From: Nitrosomonadales bacterium
GTDB lineage: Bacteria > Pseudomonadota > Gammaproteobacteria > Burkholderiales > Gallionellaceae
Length of the DNA: 59,581 nucleotides
NCBI GenBank assembly: GCA_016721605.1
Contig: JADKHS010000012.1
Location: 1-59,581 of the forward strand
Reading direction: 5' to 3'
The position numbers and the translations under genes are program-made. Under the pieces are notes generated by a model. It did no database searches and was not told where the DNA came from. It saw only the letters and a program-made list of their open reading frames with translations. Below are positions 30,629 through 42,123 of the stretch, piece after piece. How positions within the stretch are numbered: position 1 is the first letter of the stretch; every line of letters begins with the position of its first letter.

Positions 30629-32911
30629 ATGAAAGTCTCTGTGGTCACTAACCTCAACAAATCATTCTTACTGTTCGCAGCACTTTGTTTAAATTTTTCG
30701 TCTCTTTCATGGGCCGATCAGGTAGATGCACCACTTCTCTTGCCAAAGGCAGAAGCTGCAATAATTCCCAGTCGTCAATCAATATTAACGATGAAGGATA
30801 TTGGCGCTTCCCGCCCAATCGAGTTGAGAGGGGTGAACAGTAATGCCTATCTTTCTTTAGGCGTGCGGCTGGACGAAGTCGTCACCAAGGCTAAACTGCA
30901 CCTAAACTACACGCTATCCCCCGCACTACTACCAAATATCTCTCATCTCAAGGTATACCTGAACGATGAAGTATTGGCCACGTTACCAGTAACCAAAGAA
31001 AGTCCGGCTGGCCCACAAAAACTTGATGTTGAGCTTGATCCCCGTTTCTTTACAGACTTTAACAAACTACACCTGCAATTCATCGGCCATTACACCAATG
31101 ATTGCGAATTTCCGCTGCACTCCAGCTTGTGGGCCAACATTAGCAACACGAGCACGCTGGAAATAAATTTGCAATCAATCGCTCTACGCAACGATCTTGC
31201 CCTGCTGCCAGCACCCTTCTTCGATCAACGGGACAATCGTTTACTTAACCTGCCTTTCGTGTTTGCCACCAAGCCATCCCTCAATTCCCTACGGGCGGCG
31301 GGCAGCCTCGCCTCTTGGTTTGGTGCTTTGGCGAGCTATCGCGGTGCCCGCTTTCCGGCCTATCTGAATCGTCTACCAGAGCGTTATGGCGTGGTTTTTG
31401 CGACCAATGACGAACGGCCAGAATTTCTTGCCAAATATCCCAAAGTGGACGCACCAACCATCTCACTGATGCAACACCCGGAAAATCCTACAGGTAAGCT
31501 ACTCCTCATCCTTGGCCGCAATGCTGCCGACCTGCAGCTAGCCGCAGACGCCTTAGCCCTAGGCAAGGCTGTCATGACTGGTACTTCAATTGCCGTTAAA
31601 AAGCTGGAATATCCACCGCGCCGTATCGCCTACGATGCACCCAACTGGCTGCAATCAGGCCGCCCCGTACCATTGGGCCAACTCGTCAATAGCCCCGCTG
31701 ACCTACAGCGCCAGGGCCAGCCTCTCGAACCAATTCTCATCAACGCCCGCTTGCCAGCTGATCTGTTTACCTGGGAAGTAAAAGGAATACCGATTGACCT
31801 CAAATACCGTTACACGCCACCGGCAGAACAAGGCGACGCCAATTTGAGAATTGAAATAAACGACCAATTTATAGAAGCAATACCGCTGCTATCCAGCACA
31901 GGAACCCGAGAAAAGAACCACCTGATACTGCCTATTCTGGATGACGGTTCCTTGCGGGAGCAAAGCGGCGTGGTGATCCCCGCTTTCCATCTGGGCAGCA
32001 ATAACCAACTACAGTTTTCATTTTCCATTCCACCCAGTGACAATGGCCGCTGCAAATCTTCACCACAAGAAAACATGCGCGCCGCCATCGACCCGGACTC
32101 AACCTTGGACCTCAGCCACTTCTACCACTATGCAGCAATGCCGAACTTGGCATTTTTCGCTAATAGCGGATTCCCCTTCACCAAATACGCCGATCTAGCC
32201 GAGACCGCGATCGTCATCCCCGACCAGCCCAACACCTTTGACATGGAGGCCATGTTCGCCTTACTGGGCCATATGGGTCGCTCTACCGGTGTTCCCGCCC
32301 TGCACTTCAAACTCATCCAGACAAAATCCATACAATCTGCAAAAGATTCAGACTTATTGGTAATTGCCAGTGGTGCCAACAAGGATCTTCTCGCTAGCTG
32401 GGGTAAATCCCTCCCAACCCTGCTGGAAGAAGGAAGCCGCACCTTTACGCCTTTAAACAAAGCCATGGATATGGCTTATGACTGGTTCGGAATGAATGAG
32501 AACAAAACATTCAAACCTGGAGAAAGCAGCATATTTCTTGGATCCGGCCCCTTGGCCGCCATCATCGGCTTTGAGTCACCGCTCAGTCCATCACGTAGTG
32601 TCGTAGCCCTTACTGCCAATACCCCAACAGCTTTGACCTCAGCTCTGGACGCCTTAAGCGATGGCGGAAAGGTTCAATACATCCGCGGTGATATCGCTTT
32701 AATGCGGGGAGGGAATGTCGAAAGTTACCGCGTTAACGATGTGTATTACGTTGGCGAATTGCCTTGGTGGCGCTGGATATGGTTCCACCTGCATCACCAT
32801 CCTCTATTCTTGACTGCTATCGGCATCGCAATTGGTCTTTTTGTTGCCCTGCTTGCGTTTGGTGCTCTACGTAAACTGGCTACCAGACGGCTCGGCCAAC
32901 ACAAGAAATAA
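30629..32911 (+). CDS. bcsB: Cellulose synthase regulatory subunit BcsB
   Basis: BcsB is the periplasmic, membrane-anchored partner of BcsA that guides the emerging glucan. The intact 760-residue protein has a signal peptide (about 1-29, SFLLFAALCLNFSSLSWA). The body has alternating carbohydrate-binding-like and flavodoxin-like domains, with RPIELRGVNSNAYLSLGVRL, LHLQFIGHYTNDCEFPLHSS and LLLILGRNAADL. It ends in a C-terminal amphipathic and membrane helix (WWRWIWFHLHHHPLFLTAIG onwards, about 717-750) and a basic tail. It is the first gene of bcsB-Z-C. Its usual neighbour bcsA lies on the opposite strand 7 kb away. Confidence 0.93.
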   Translation: MKVSVVTNLNKSFLLFAALCLNFSSLSWADQVDAPLLLPKAEAAIIPSRQSILTMKDIGASRPIELRGVNSNAYLSLGVRLDEVVTKAKLHLNYTLSPALLPNISHLKVYLNDEVLATLPVTKESPAGPQKLDVELDPRFFTDFNKLHLQFIGHYTNDCEFPLHSSLWANISNTSTLEINLQSIALRNDLALLPAPFFDQRDNRLLNLPFVFATKPSLNSLRAAGSLASWFGALASYRGARFPAYLNRLPERYGVVFATNDERPEFLAKYPKVDAPTISLMQHPENPTGKLLLILGRNAADLQLAADALALGKAVMTGTSIAVKKLEYPPRRIAYDAPNWLQSGRPVPLGQLVNSPADLQRQGQPLEPILINARLPADLFTWEVKGIPIDLKYRYTPPAEQGDANLRIEINDQFIEAIPLLSSTGTREKNHLILPILDDGSLREQSGVVIPAFHLGSNNQLQFSFSIPPSDNGRCKSSPQENMRAAIDPDSTLDLSHFYHYAAMPNLAFFANSGFPFTKYADLAETAIVIPDQPNTFDMEAMFALLGHMGRSTGVPALHFKLIQTKSIQSAKDSDLLVIASGANKDLLASWGKSLPTLLEEGSRTFTPLNKAMDMAYDWFGMNENKTFKPGESSIFLGSGPLAAIIGFESPLSPSRSVVALTANTPTALTSALDALSDGGKVQYIRGDIALMRGGNVESYRVNDVYYVGELPWWRWIWFHLHHHPLFLTAIGIAIGLFVALLAFGALRKLATRRLGQHKK

Positions 32912-32921
32912 GCACCTGGAA

Positions 32922-34133
32922 ATGACCTATTTATCCATGGGTATCAGATGCAAAATTGGTATTTTGCTATATCGTGGATGCCAAGTTCTCGCTACGCTCT
33001 GCGTCTGCTTGGGAACCGTTCAAGCAGTAACAACAGAGTCCACTTGCCAGGCAGATTGGCCCGCTTGGCAAAGCTTCAAGTCAGGGTTCATCAACGAGGG
33101 CGGACGGGTAGTGGATGGCAGTACCCCCCGCAAACAGACCGTATCAGAAGGACAGGCCTATGCGCTGTTTTTCGCGTTAGTGGCCAACGACCGCAAAACC
33201 TTCGACAAAATTTTGCAATGGACCGAAAATAATCTGGCAAATGGCGATTTGACCAGCCATCTGCCAGCTTGGTTATGGGGTCGCAGAGATGACGGCAACT
33301 GGGGAGTGTTGGACAGTAATCCAGCATCGGATGCCGATCTATGGATAGTCTATGCGTTAGGTGAAGCGGGTCGGCTCTGGGGCGAGCGCCGCTTCGTTGC
33401 GCTTTCGTCGCTGCTGGCCAACCGCATCTTGCGCGAAGAAACCGCGGACCTGCCGGGTCTAGGCTCCACCTTGTTACCTGCACCGCGCGGATTCCAGACG
33501 GGGAAAAAAACCTGGCGCCTCAATCCCAGTTACCTACCCATGCAGCTCATGGATTGGCTAAGCAACCGGAGTCCTGATTCCGCTTGGCAACGAATCTCGG
33601 AATCCTCCCAACGAATCCTCTTGGAATCCGCCCCACAGGGATTCTCGCCTGATTGGACAGTCTATGAGGACAGCAAAGGATTCCAAATAGACCGTACGGG
33701 GAAAGAAAAAGGCGCAGGTGGATATAACGCCATCCGGGTTTATCTGTGGGCTGGCATGCTTGCGCCTGACGCTCCTGCCCGGCCACAACTGCTTACTGCT
33801 TTTGCCCCCATGGCCAGCTTTATCGCCCGCCACGGCTACCCGCCAGAGTCTATCAACATAACGACAGGTGAAGCCAATGGTCCAGGGCCATCAGGATTTT
33901 CCGCCGCGCTGCTACCCTTCCTGGCCGCCCGTGAAGATAGCGCCACCCTGCAAGGACAACAGGATCGTTTAACGGCTCGCCCACTGCGCCCAGGTGCCTA
34001 CTATGAGCAAGCACTTTCCCTTTTTGCCCATGGCTGGATGGAAGGACGCTACCAATTCACAAAAAATGGCAGCCTGCTGCCCTCTTGGCAAAAATCATGC
34101 AATTCCGCCTCATCCCGCTTGCCTTCGCACTGA
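32922..34133 (+). CDS. bcsZ: Periplasmic endo-1,4-beta-glucanase (GH8)
   Basis: BcsZ trims nascent cellulose and helps correct export. The ATG at 32922, ten bases after bcsB, is chosen; a frame from 32832 would overlap bcsB. A signal peptide (ILLYRGCQVLATLCVCLGTVQA) is followed by the GH8 barrel. Visible are VSEGQAYALFFALVANDRKT with the acid Glu, WGVLDSNPASDADLWIVYAL with the base Asp, and WRLNPSYLPMQL. No frameshift. The 3' end overlaps the likely bcsC start by 37 bases. Confidence 0.92.
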   Translation: MTYLSMGIRCKIGILLYRGCQVLATLCVCLGTVQAVTTESTCQADWPAWQSFKSGFINEGGRVVDGSTPRKQTVSEGQAYALFFALVANDRKTFDKILQWTENNLANGDLTSHLPAWLWGRRDDGNWGVLDSNPASDADLWIVYALGEAGRLWGERRFVALSSLLANRILREETADLPGLGSTLLPAPRGFQTGKKTWRLNPSYLPMQLMDWLSNRSPDSAWQRISESSQRILLESAPQGFSPDWTVYEDSKGFQIDRTGKEKGAGGYNAIRVYLWAGMLAPDAPARPQLLTAFAPMASFIARHGYPPESINITTGEANGPGPSGFSAALLPFLAAREDSATLQGQQDRLTARPLRPGAYYEQALSLFAHGWMEGRYQFTKNGSLLPSWQKSCNSASSRLPSH

Positions 34134-37100
34134 CCCTGGCTGGGTTGTTGAGTGCGCCAGCTCTTACCAGCCAGAAAATAGCGACGCTGGTGCCGACCTG
34201 CTGCGCAGCGCCCGCATGTGGGAAGCCAAGGATCGACCAGATTTAGCACGTGTCATGCTGGAAAAATTACTGACAATTGAATCCAATCCGGAAGTGCTGT
34301 TTATGTTGGGAAGTATTGAACTACGCACAGGAAATATAAAGCTTGCCGGTGAATATTTACGTCGCCTGGAACAGCATTATCCCCAAAACCCCAACACTCT
34401 AGGCCTGCGCAGCCTGTATCGGGTTAATACCACTGAAAAACAGGCTCTGGCAAATGCACGCCTGATGGCCCGAGCAGGCAACACCAAAGAAGCCGCCAAA
34501 ATCATGCGCCAGTTATTTCCGGAAGCCCCTCCCCCAGGTGAAGTCGGACTCGAGTATTACCAACTCGTGAGTAACACTGCCAAAGATCAGCAAACGGCAA
34601 AATCTGCCCTCGACAAGCTTTACCGGGATACAGGAGAAGCGCGCTACCGCCTTGCCTGGCTTAAACTACAAAGCAATCAAGGCAATAAACAAACAATTTT
34701 GCAAGGTTATGAGTCCTTGGCCGCTGCGCCTGACGTTAACCGGCAAAAATTACGCGAAAGCTGGTGGGCTGCCATAAACCGCCTTGCGGCAGCACCGGCA
34801 ACCCTACCCTGGGTTCGCCGCTATCTAAAAGAGTTCCCGAATGACCAGAATGCCATCGAGTATCTGGCAGAGCTACAGCAATTGCATGAAAAAGCGTTGC
34901 GTATCGCCAACGACCCTGCGGTACGTGCCCGTCAAACTGGGATCGTATTCCTGGAACAAGGGCAGCTGGAAAATGCCCAGCGTGAGCTGCAAAACTCTCT
35001 AGCCAAACGCCCCAATGACCCCAAAGTTCTGGGTAACATCGGCTTGCTCCGCTTGCGCCAGGGCGTCACGAAGAAGGCTAAGGGCTGGTTTCAGCGTGCA
35101 GCAAGGGCTGAACCGGGCAGCAACAAATGGCGTGGCCTGATCCGTACCGCAAATTTCTGGAGCCAAATGAAACAGGCCGATGAGCTACTCGAAGCGGGCA
35201 AGCTGGCTGAAGCGCAAAAATCTGTACGGCAAGCCCTGAGTATTGAGCCGAATAATGCAGATGGATTTGCCCTGCTAGGCAATATTCTAGCCCGAGGCCA
35301 AAATTTGGCCGGTGCCGAACCACTCTACCGTGAGGCACTCAGACGGGATGCGGGCAATACTTCGGCTATGCGCGGCCTAATTGAACTGCTCTCCCGTAAC
35401 GGACGGCGCGATGAAGCCCAAACATTGATCGCCGAATTCCGTCAGAACAACCCCAAGGAAGCCAATCGATTCAACGAAAGCCAAGCCAGCCTGCTACGGG
35501 ATGAAGCCGAAGCATTCATCAGCGCTCATAGCCCCAGCCACGCCCTGCTGGCATTGGAAACCGCTGTACAACTCGCCCCCCGTGATGCATGGATTCGCTA
35601 TGACCTGGCAAATCTTTATGGGAATCTGGGCTTACAAACGCTCAGTCGCCGTGTAATGGCAGAAGGTGTTGCGCTGACTCCGAACGACCCAAGCATGAAC
35701 TATGCCTATGCTTTGGTACTGACAGCACAAGAGCGGGAAATAGAAGCTCTGCAACGCTTGGCCCGTATTCCCCTATCGACACGTTCCAGCGCCATGAATG
35801 AACTGGAAACGCGTACTTGGATCAAGTTACGCATCCGTCAGGCCACAAAACTCCAAGCTGGCGGCAGGAGAGATGAAGCGATCCGCATGCTGCTCCTTGC
35901 CGAACAACGTGCCGCTGACAAACCCAAATGCGATCAAACAAGTGTCAGAAGGCTGGTTTAGCCTCGAGCAACCAGCCCGCGGCCTCTCCCTGATGAAGCG
36001 ACATCTAACTGACGTGAAGCCAGCAACGGCAGACAGCCAGCTTTATTACGCCTCGTTGCTCAATCGGGCTAAACAGGATGACACACTGGGCATTTTTTTG
36101 CCGGAACTACAACAACGTCCCGACTGGAATGACGAGCAACGGGAGACTATGTTGGCAATTGAAACTGACCTTGCCGCCCGGCAAATCGAACATCTTCTGC
36201 AACGTGGCGAAACAGCTCAAGCCCGGACTCTTGCTGCCCGGGCGGTTGTTTCAGGGCGGGCAGGCGATATTTCGACCCTGAAAGCCCAGACCCGCCTACT
36301 GCTGGAGGCTAACGATTCAAAAGCTGCCCTGCTAATCTTGCGGGCGATACTGGATAAACATCCAGACGATTTGGAATCACGTTTAAATCTCGCGCAGGCT
36401 CACGCCCAGGCAGGAGAAAAGCAAGCTGCCCAAGAGGCAATCGATCAGCTGCTGCCCCGTTTGCATGAAAATGATGTAGATACCAAATTGTCCGTTACCC
36501 GGCTAGAAACTCGCCTTGAAAATATGGATCGGGCCAGAAAGATAATTACGAATCTCCTCGCCAGCAACCCCAACAATCCAGATGTACTGATCCAGGCAGG
36601 CCGTATTGAACGCAGTGACCGACGGTACCATGCTGCCCTGGCCTATTTTCGCCAAGCACTAGCTTTGGAGGGACGCGCTCCAAGCGTGATAACAACCGCT
36701 GAATCAGTGCCTCTCCTCGACCTGGATCCCAAGCACCCAATAACCCAACCTAATTACGCCTCAGGGTATCCCAATGTAGTTAAGGGTATAGCTACCGCTG
36801 ACAAGCAAAAATCTGCAGCCGCTACACCTCTCGTGCCGACCATACCAGAGCTAGGAAAAACAGATTTAATTCGTCGCCCCACCAGAGCGGAGGAGGAAAT
36901 TACCCGTATTGAGGCCAGGCGAGATCCCCGTATTGAAGTAGGGTTCGAAAAGCTCAGCAGGAACTCTTCAAACGGCACATCTACCTATCACGGAACAGAG
37001 ATTCCAATAGTCGGGTGGTGGCCGGTGGGTTATGACGGGCACGGTTTTATCCACGTGGATCAGGTCAGTGTCAATGCAGGTGAGCTTACCCAAGGCGATG

Positions 37101-38047
37101 CGCCTCTCTTCGGCAAGCTGGGTGTAAGGCCTTCCTCTCTCCCCCCTCCATTTGCGCAGAAAGTAGATGGTACCTCGGTCGGTGTAGGCTATGAAGGTGA
37201 TGAATTACGCTGGGATTTGGGCATGGTCGGTATCGGTTTTCCGGTCCAAAACATGGTCGGGGGCATTCGCAAAAGCTGGGAAGCAAACAAAGTGGACTAC
37301 GCCCTTGAAGTTTTCCGTCGCCCACAAACTAACAGCCTACTTTCCTATGCCGGCACGCGCGACCCCGCTACAGGTGAAATCTGGGGAGGTATCGCCTATA
37401 CCGGGGTTGGCGGTCGGGTCGCCCACACTTTTGGCCAGTTTAATACCTTCGCCAGCGCCGAATATGGTTTATTACGGGGGAAGAATGTACTCGATAACAA
37501 TCGTCTCGCCCTGCGTACCGGCATAGATAAAGACGTGCTACATCGGGAAAACATGTGGGTCAATCTGGGATTCACCCTGACCTACTGGCGCTACAAGGAA
37601 AACGAATCTTTCTACACTTTTGGTCATGGCGGTTACTACAGCCCGCAAAGCTACACTTCAGTGAACTTGCCGGTAGAATGGGCAGGCCGCAGCGGGAAGC
37701 TTTCTTATTTGGCGCGAGGTTCAACCTCTTTCGCTTGGACCAATGAGAAACGTATGCCTTATTACCCAACAAACAGCGCTTTGCAAAGCGATGCTGTCAC
37801 TAGTGGCAATAACGTCGACCTTGGATTTTACCCTGGGGGAGACGGCGGTGGAAAAGGCTTTTCCCTGCGGCTGGCAGCCGAATACCAGGTTACGCCTCAC
37901 CTGGCCATTGGTGGATACCACAACATGGACCGTACAGCTTTCTATACTCCAAACTTAACTTTCATCTACCTGCGCTACCTGTTTAAGGCTCACTCAGAAC
38001 CAGTGCGCTTCCCACCGATAACGGCTAGGCCTTACTCCCGCTTCTGA
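34097..38047 (+). CDS. bcsC: Cellulose exporter BcsC: TPR scaffold plus outer-membrane barrel (two frameshifts)
   Basis: BcsC carries the polymer through the periplasm and outer membrane. The ATG at 34097 begins a signal peptide (MQFRLIPLAFALTLAGLLSA). A shift near 34155 leads into the mature part (AGADLLRSARMWEAKDRPDL). The next roughly 880 residues are TPR units (LGNIGLLRLRQG, AEPLYREALRRDAGN, LLSRNGRRDEAQTLI). An extra A at 35920-35922 breaks it again. The C-terminal BcsC barrel runs from about VGFEKLSRNSSNGTSTYHGT with DGHGFIHVDQVSVNAG and WGGIAYTGVGG to PYSRF. The total of about 1,316 residues is usual. It ends directly against bcsG on the other strand. Confidence 0.9.
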
Positions 38048-39573
38048 TCACAACCCAGGCTGATAATCGATCCATGTGCCCTCAGAGCGCATCAGGTAAC
38101 CGTTGTCACGTCCAATGACAACGATATCCTCGTTTTCGCTCACAAAAGGTGTACCCGGCAGATTTTGTACCCGTTCCGCCAGCGGTTTGCCGCCAGTTCC
38201 GGCAAAAGGGCTATCCGCGATAAAGTCCGCAAGAAGCGTGCTAATTGCAAAGTAACTCACCGACTTATCCACCTGCAAGGGTTGGTGTGGCGCATCCCCG
38301 GACTTGGCCTGAAGCCTACCAGTTTGATGGCGGCGGGCACCAGTGTGATCTTGGGATTAGGAATTTCACGCATACCGGATATCTGCACCTTGTCTCCCCG
38401 CAAAGCGGCACCGTGTTCTGGCACTAAAATCACCACCACCGGCCTTCCTTTGCCCTCTAGGAAAGTAATAAAACGATCAAAATCGGACATCAATTTATCC
38501 AAACGCGGTTTGAAGGTTTCCAAACTAGAACGCGATTTAACCCCAGAAATACGGTTTCCATCATGCAAGGCAATCGTATTGTAGTACAAGGCTCGGGGCC
38601 GGACTGATGGCGGCAGGGGGTATTGTCAAAACTGTGCATCATTACGGGTGCGAAGCGGATTGTCATCCAGTTTTACCCCAAGACCAGATGACTTTTGTAC
38701 CATATCCGTGAACTGGTCGAAGTGTCCATCGTGGTTAAGCAGACCCCGTACTTCGAAGCCGGCAGCCTCAAAATTGCGGAAAAGGTTGCATTGGGACGCA
38801 TCCACTTCATATAGCTTGCGGTGCGGAAGCTGACCGCAATTACTATGAAACAGACGTAGAACACCGGGACCACTGTAACTAGCGGCCGTATTAAAACGGC
38901 GGAACACGACGTCAAAACGGTTTAATAGAGTTACGTTGCTTTCGCCGACATAATCCATGTCGTCCCATGAAAGGGAACAAACGTGCAGAAACACCACATC
39001 AAAGGGCGCGGTAGAATCTGCAATAGATGGGAAGCCCACCCGCTTGCCCTGTTCGGCGGCATAAAAAGCTTCCAATTGGGCTGTCGGCTCCTGCTTAATT
39101 TGCGAAATTGCGACATTTCCATCCACTAGCGCCGGGCGGGAAGAAACAGTCTGGGCGACATTGGCACCCTGCAGGCTAGCAATAGGTGCGCTCAAAATAC
39201 CAAGAAAAGCCAAAGTGGCAAAACGCAGACGGCGACGTAGCAACAGGTAAACCACTAGCAAAAGTCCCAGCGCAGCAAGTATCCAAAGATTTACAAAGCG
39301 ACCCAGGAGCTCCAAAAGATAATCATTGCCGAACCCTGTCAAAGCGTCCTTCTGGGAAAGAATGCGCGAAATCGGCGGCAGCCATGAATCATGATAAAGC
39401 AGTGTTAGCCCCACTGGCATGGCTAGCACCGTGCGTATCAGACGATACCGGGTAGACGCCAACGGCAACACAAGTGTAATGGCAAAAGCCAAGTTAGGTA
39501 GCCAATGAAAGCCAATAAACCCGCTGTAAAACAGGCCCAGCTTGGTAATAAAATAAACACTCCAGTAGCCCAT
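38048..39573 (-). CDS. bcsG: BcsG, cellulose phosphoethanolamine transferase (frameshifted)
   Basis: In E. coli, BcsG moves phosphoethanolamine from phosphatidylethanolamine onto cellulose. Four or five N-terminal membrane helices (MGYWSVYFITKLGLFYSGFI onwards) precede an alkaline-phosphatase-like periplasmic domain. That domain has VVFLHVCSLSWDD, the nucleophile Ser in NTAASYSGPGVLRLFHS, LLNHDGHFDQF, YYNTIALHDGNR and the metal-site VPEHGAALRGDKVQISGMRE. Breaks lie near 38600 and 38270. The stretch between NPLRTRND and YYNTI looks about 25-30 residues shorter than in E. coli BcsG (from memory). It is last in the bcsE-F-Q-A-G run, 40 bp after bcsA. Confidence 0.88.
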
Positions 39574-39613
39574 GAGTACTATTAGCTCCCGAACTTTATA
39601 TTATCTGCAACTA

Positions 39614-42123
39614 TCAAATCATTGGTCTCCCAAGCCAGCCCCGCAGCGACTGATGCTGCCTTGTGAAGCCCTTACCCAGGTTACGCCACAAACTGCGGTA
39701 ACCCTTGAACCCGAAGATGGCAATTTCTTTCAAACTTTGCAGCGGGCGATCCACACCCTGCTCGTCCGACCAATTGCTCCACGCATCTGGCCGGGCAAAC
39801 GTACACTGAACAAAATTTGCTTCTTGCTCTATGCTCAGATTATCGAACTGAACTCCAAGTTTGTGACCATGGCTCGCAATTACTCGTGCAGGAAAGGCGA
39901 ATTCCACCTCATCGTTCCAAAGTGAAACCCAAACCCGCTCTCTCACCGGCAATTTCAATTCCCGGTCGAGCATCAAGCCAAGGCCAGTCATGGAATAATC
40001 TTCAGTACGGCACATCTTGGTGCTCCCGTCCTTAAAATGCAACGCAACCAACAAATTAGCGGAGACTCGATGGGATACCCGCACTTGTCTGGCTTCAGTG
40101 GCGACGCCAATAGCTGCACCTAATATCAGAAGGTTATAAATTGTCCAGCTCAGGTTGAGCAACACTGTTCCCGTCTCAAAAGTATTCCAAAAGAAAAGTC
40201 GTCCCAATCCAATGGACAATCCGAGAATATTAAGTGTAGCGAGCACGATATACGGTTTGGAAATGGCCCAGTCAAAAAAGGAATTCTCAATCAAGCCTCC
40301 TTTGGCCGTGACATTGAATTTCCCTGCTTTCGGATTGAAGACGGCGACAGCGGTGGGCAAAATGATGTACCAAGCCAAAACTGATTCATACACCTCAGCC
40401 CAGAACGAGTGCCGGTGCGGCCCTGAATGTGCGCATTGGCCAAATTAGCCTGCAACATGTGCGGCAGTACGTAAAGGGCAAGCATGGCGGCGGCGGCACT
40501 GATTATGTGGACTTCGAAATAAAGATAGGTCAGAGGGGCGGTCAGAAAAATAAGGCGCGGAATACCATAAAAGAAATGCAGCATTGCATTGCTGTAACAG
40601 ATGCGCTGAAAGAAGCTCAACCCCTTGCCCAGGAACGGATTGTCGATTCTAAAAATCTGCGCCATGCCCCGTGCCCAGCGGATGCGCTGGCCGATATGGC
40701 TAGAGAGGCTTTCTGTGGCCAGTCCTGCTGCCAATGGAATATTAATATAGGCGGTGGTATAGCCAAGCCGATGAAGTTTCAAGGCAGTATGGGCATCCTC
40801 GGTCACCGTTTCAACGGCAACCCCTCCCACCTCTTCGAGTGGTCCCCGACGCAACACTGCACAAGAACCACAAAAAAAGGTGGCATTCCAAAAATCATTA
40901 CCATCCTGGACCAGGCCATAGAACAAGGCGCCCTCGTTGGGAACCCGGCGGAAAGTGCCAAGGTTACGCTCGAAGGTATCAGGGGAAAAGAAGTGATGGG
41001 GCGTCTGCAACATAGCGCAACGCGCGTCCTTGAAAAACCAGCCCATTGTCAACTGCAAAAAGGAGCTGGTAGGCAAGTGGTCACAATCAAAAATGGCCAC
41101 ATACTCGCCACGGGTCAATTTTAGTGCATGGTTCAAATTGCCCGCCTTGGCATGAGCATTGTCAGGTCGAGTGATGTAGCCCACCCCAGCTTCCTTGGCA
41201 AAGCGACGGAATTCATCCCGCCGTCCATCGTCCAGAATATAAATATTGATCTTGTCGCTTGGCCAATCCACCCCCTTGGCGGCAAGAACCGTCGGCTCCA
41301 GCACCTTGAGCGGCTCGTTATAGGTGGGAATGAAAATATCGACAGTAGGCCACAGGGATTTGTCCGCTGGCAAGCTCAAGGTTTGCCGCTTGAGAGGCCA
41401 CGCATTCTGAACATAACCAAGCAACAAAACCAGCCAGGTGTATATCTCCGCAAGAAGCAAACTGATAGAAAGAAAGGTCTCCCAACCCGCATCCAGTGGG
41501 CTGGTTTGGGTCAATCGCCACCAGCCGTAGCGGCATGAAGCCAGCACTGAAAGAGTGATTAATATCAGGGCCGGCAGGTTACCGGGAATGCGCCGCACGA
41601 ACAGCGCAACTCCCCACAAGCACACAATAAATAAAAGCTGCCCAAACCAGGTAAATGGAGTAGTGACCACCAGCCAGAAAAAAAATATTGAGCACAAAAC
41701 CAGCAACCAAAGTAACCAAGGCTTTTGAAAAGCGGAGGTCTCCAACCAGCCCTCCAAGCGGTGGCCGACCAACTCATAGTTCACTGACGGCAGAAAAGAA
41801 AGTAACCGCTGCCAAAACCAGCGCAAGACCTGAACGCCTGCCAGTACAATCCGCACTGCGATTGAAAATAGCAGGCCAATAGTTCGAACCAACAAGACAA
41901 GAAACGTGTTTCTGGAGGGAGTTTTAGTGCGTGTGGCACGATCTGGAGGATAAATAAATAAAAACAGCACCCACTGCCAGACGCTATGCCTATCAACCAC
42001 CCCCAGTTCTTCAGCCAGCCAGCCCAGCGGATCAGGACGTGGTCTAACTTCCACACGGGCTGATACAGCCAGCCCATCTGCCTTTGGCAACGAGAACGGT
42101 CGTTTCAGCAAATGGCGCATCAA
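39614..42123 (-). CDS. bcsA: Cellulose synthase catalytic subunit with PilZ domain (one frameshift)
   Basis: BcsA polymerises glucose from UDP-glucose and pushes the chain across the inner membrane. Several N-terminal membrane helices lead to the GT2 core: VDIFIPTYNEPLKVLEPTVL, YILDDGRRDEFRRF, IFDCDHLPTSSFLQ, ETVTEDAHTALKLHRLGY (catalytic TED) and GQRIRWARGMAQIF (QxxRW). The C-terminal PilZ domain has EARQVRVSHRVSANLLV and DYSMTGLGLML, the RxxxR and DxSxxG c-di-GMP contacts. One missing base near 40405 splits the gene; bridged it reads HIQGR.RHSFWAEVYESVLA. The start overlaps bcsQ by four bases. About 836 residues. Confidence 0.93.

Noticed and set aside
40429..41538. Plus-strand ORFs of 231 and 136 codons inside bcsA
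   Set aside because: They lie antisense to the catalytic core of cellulose synthase and show no domain of their own.
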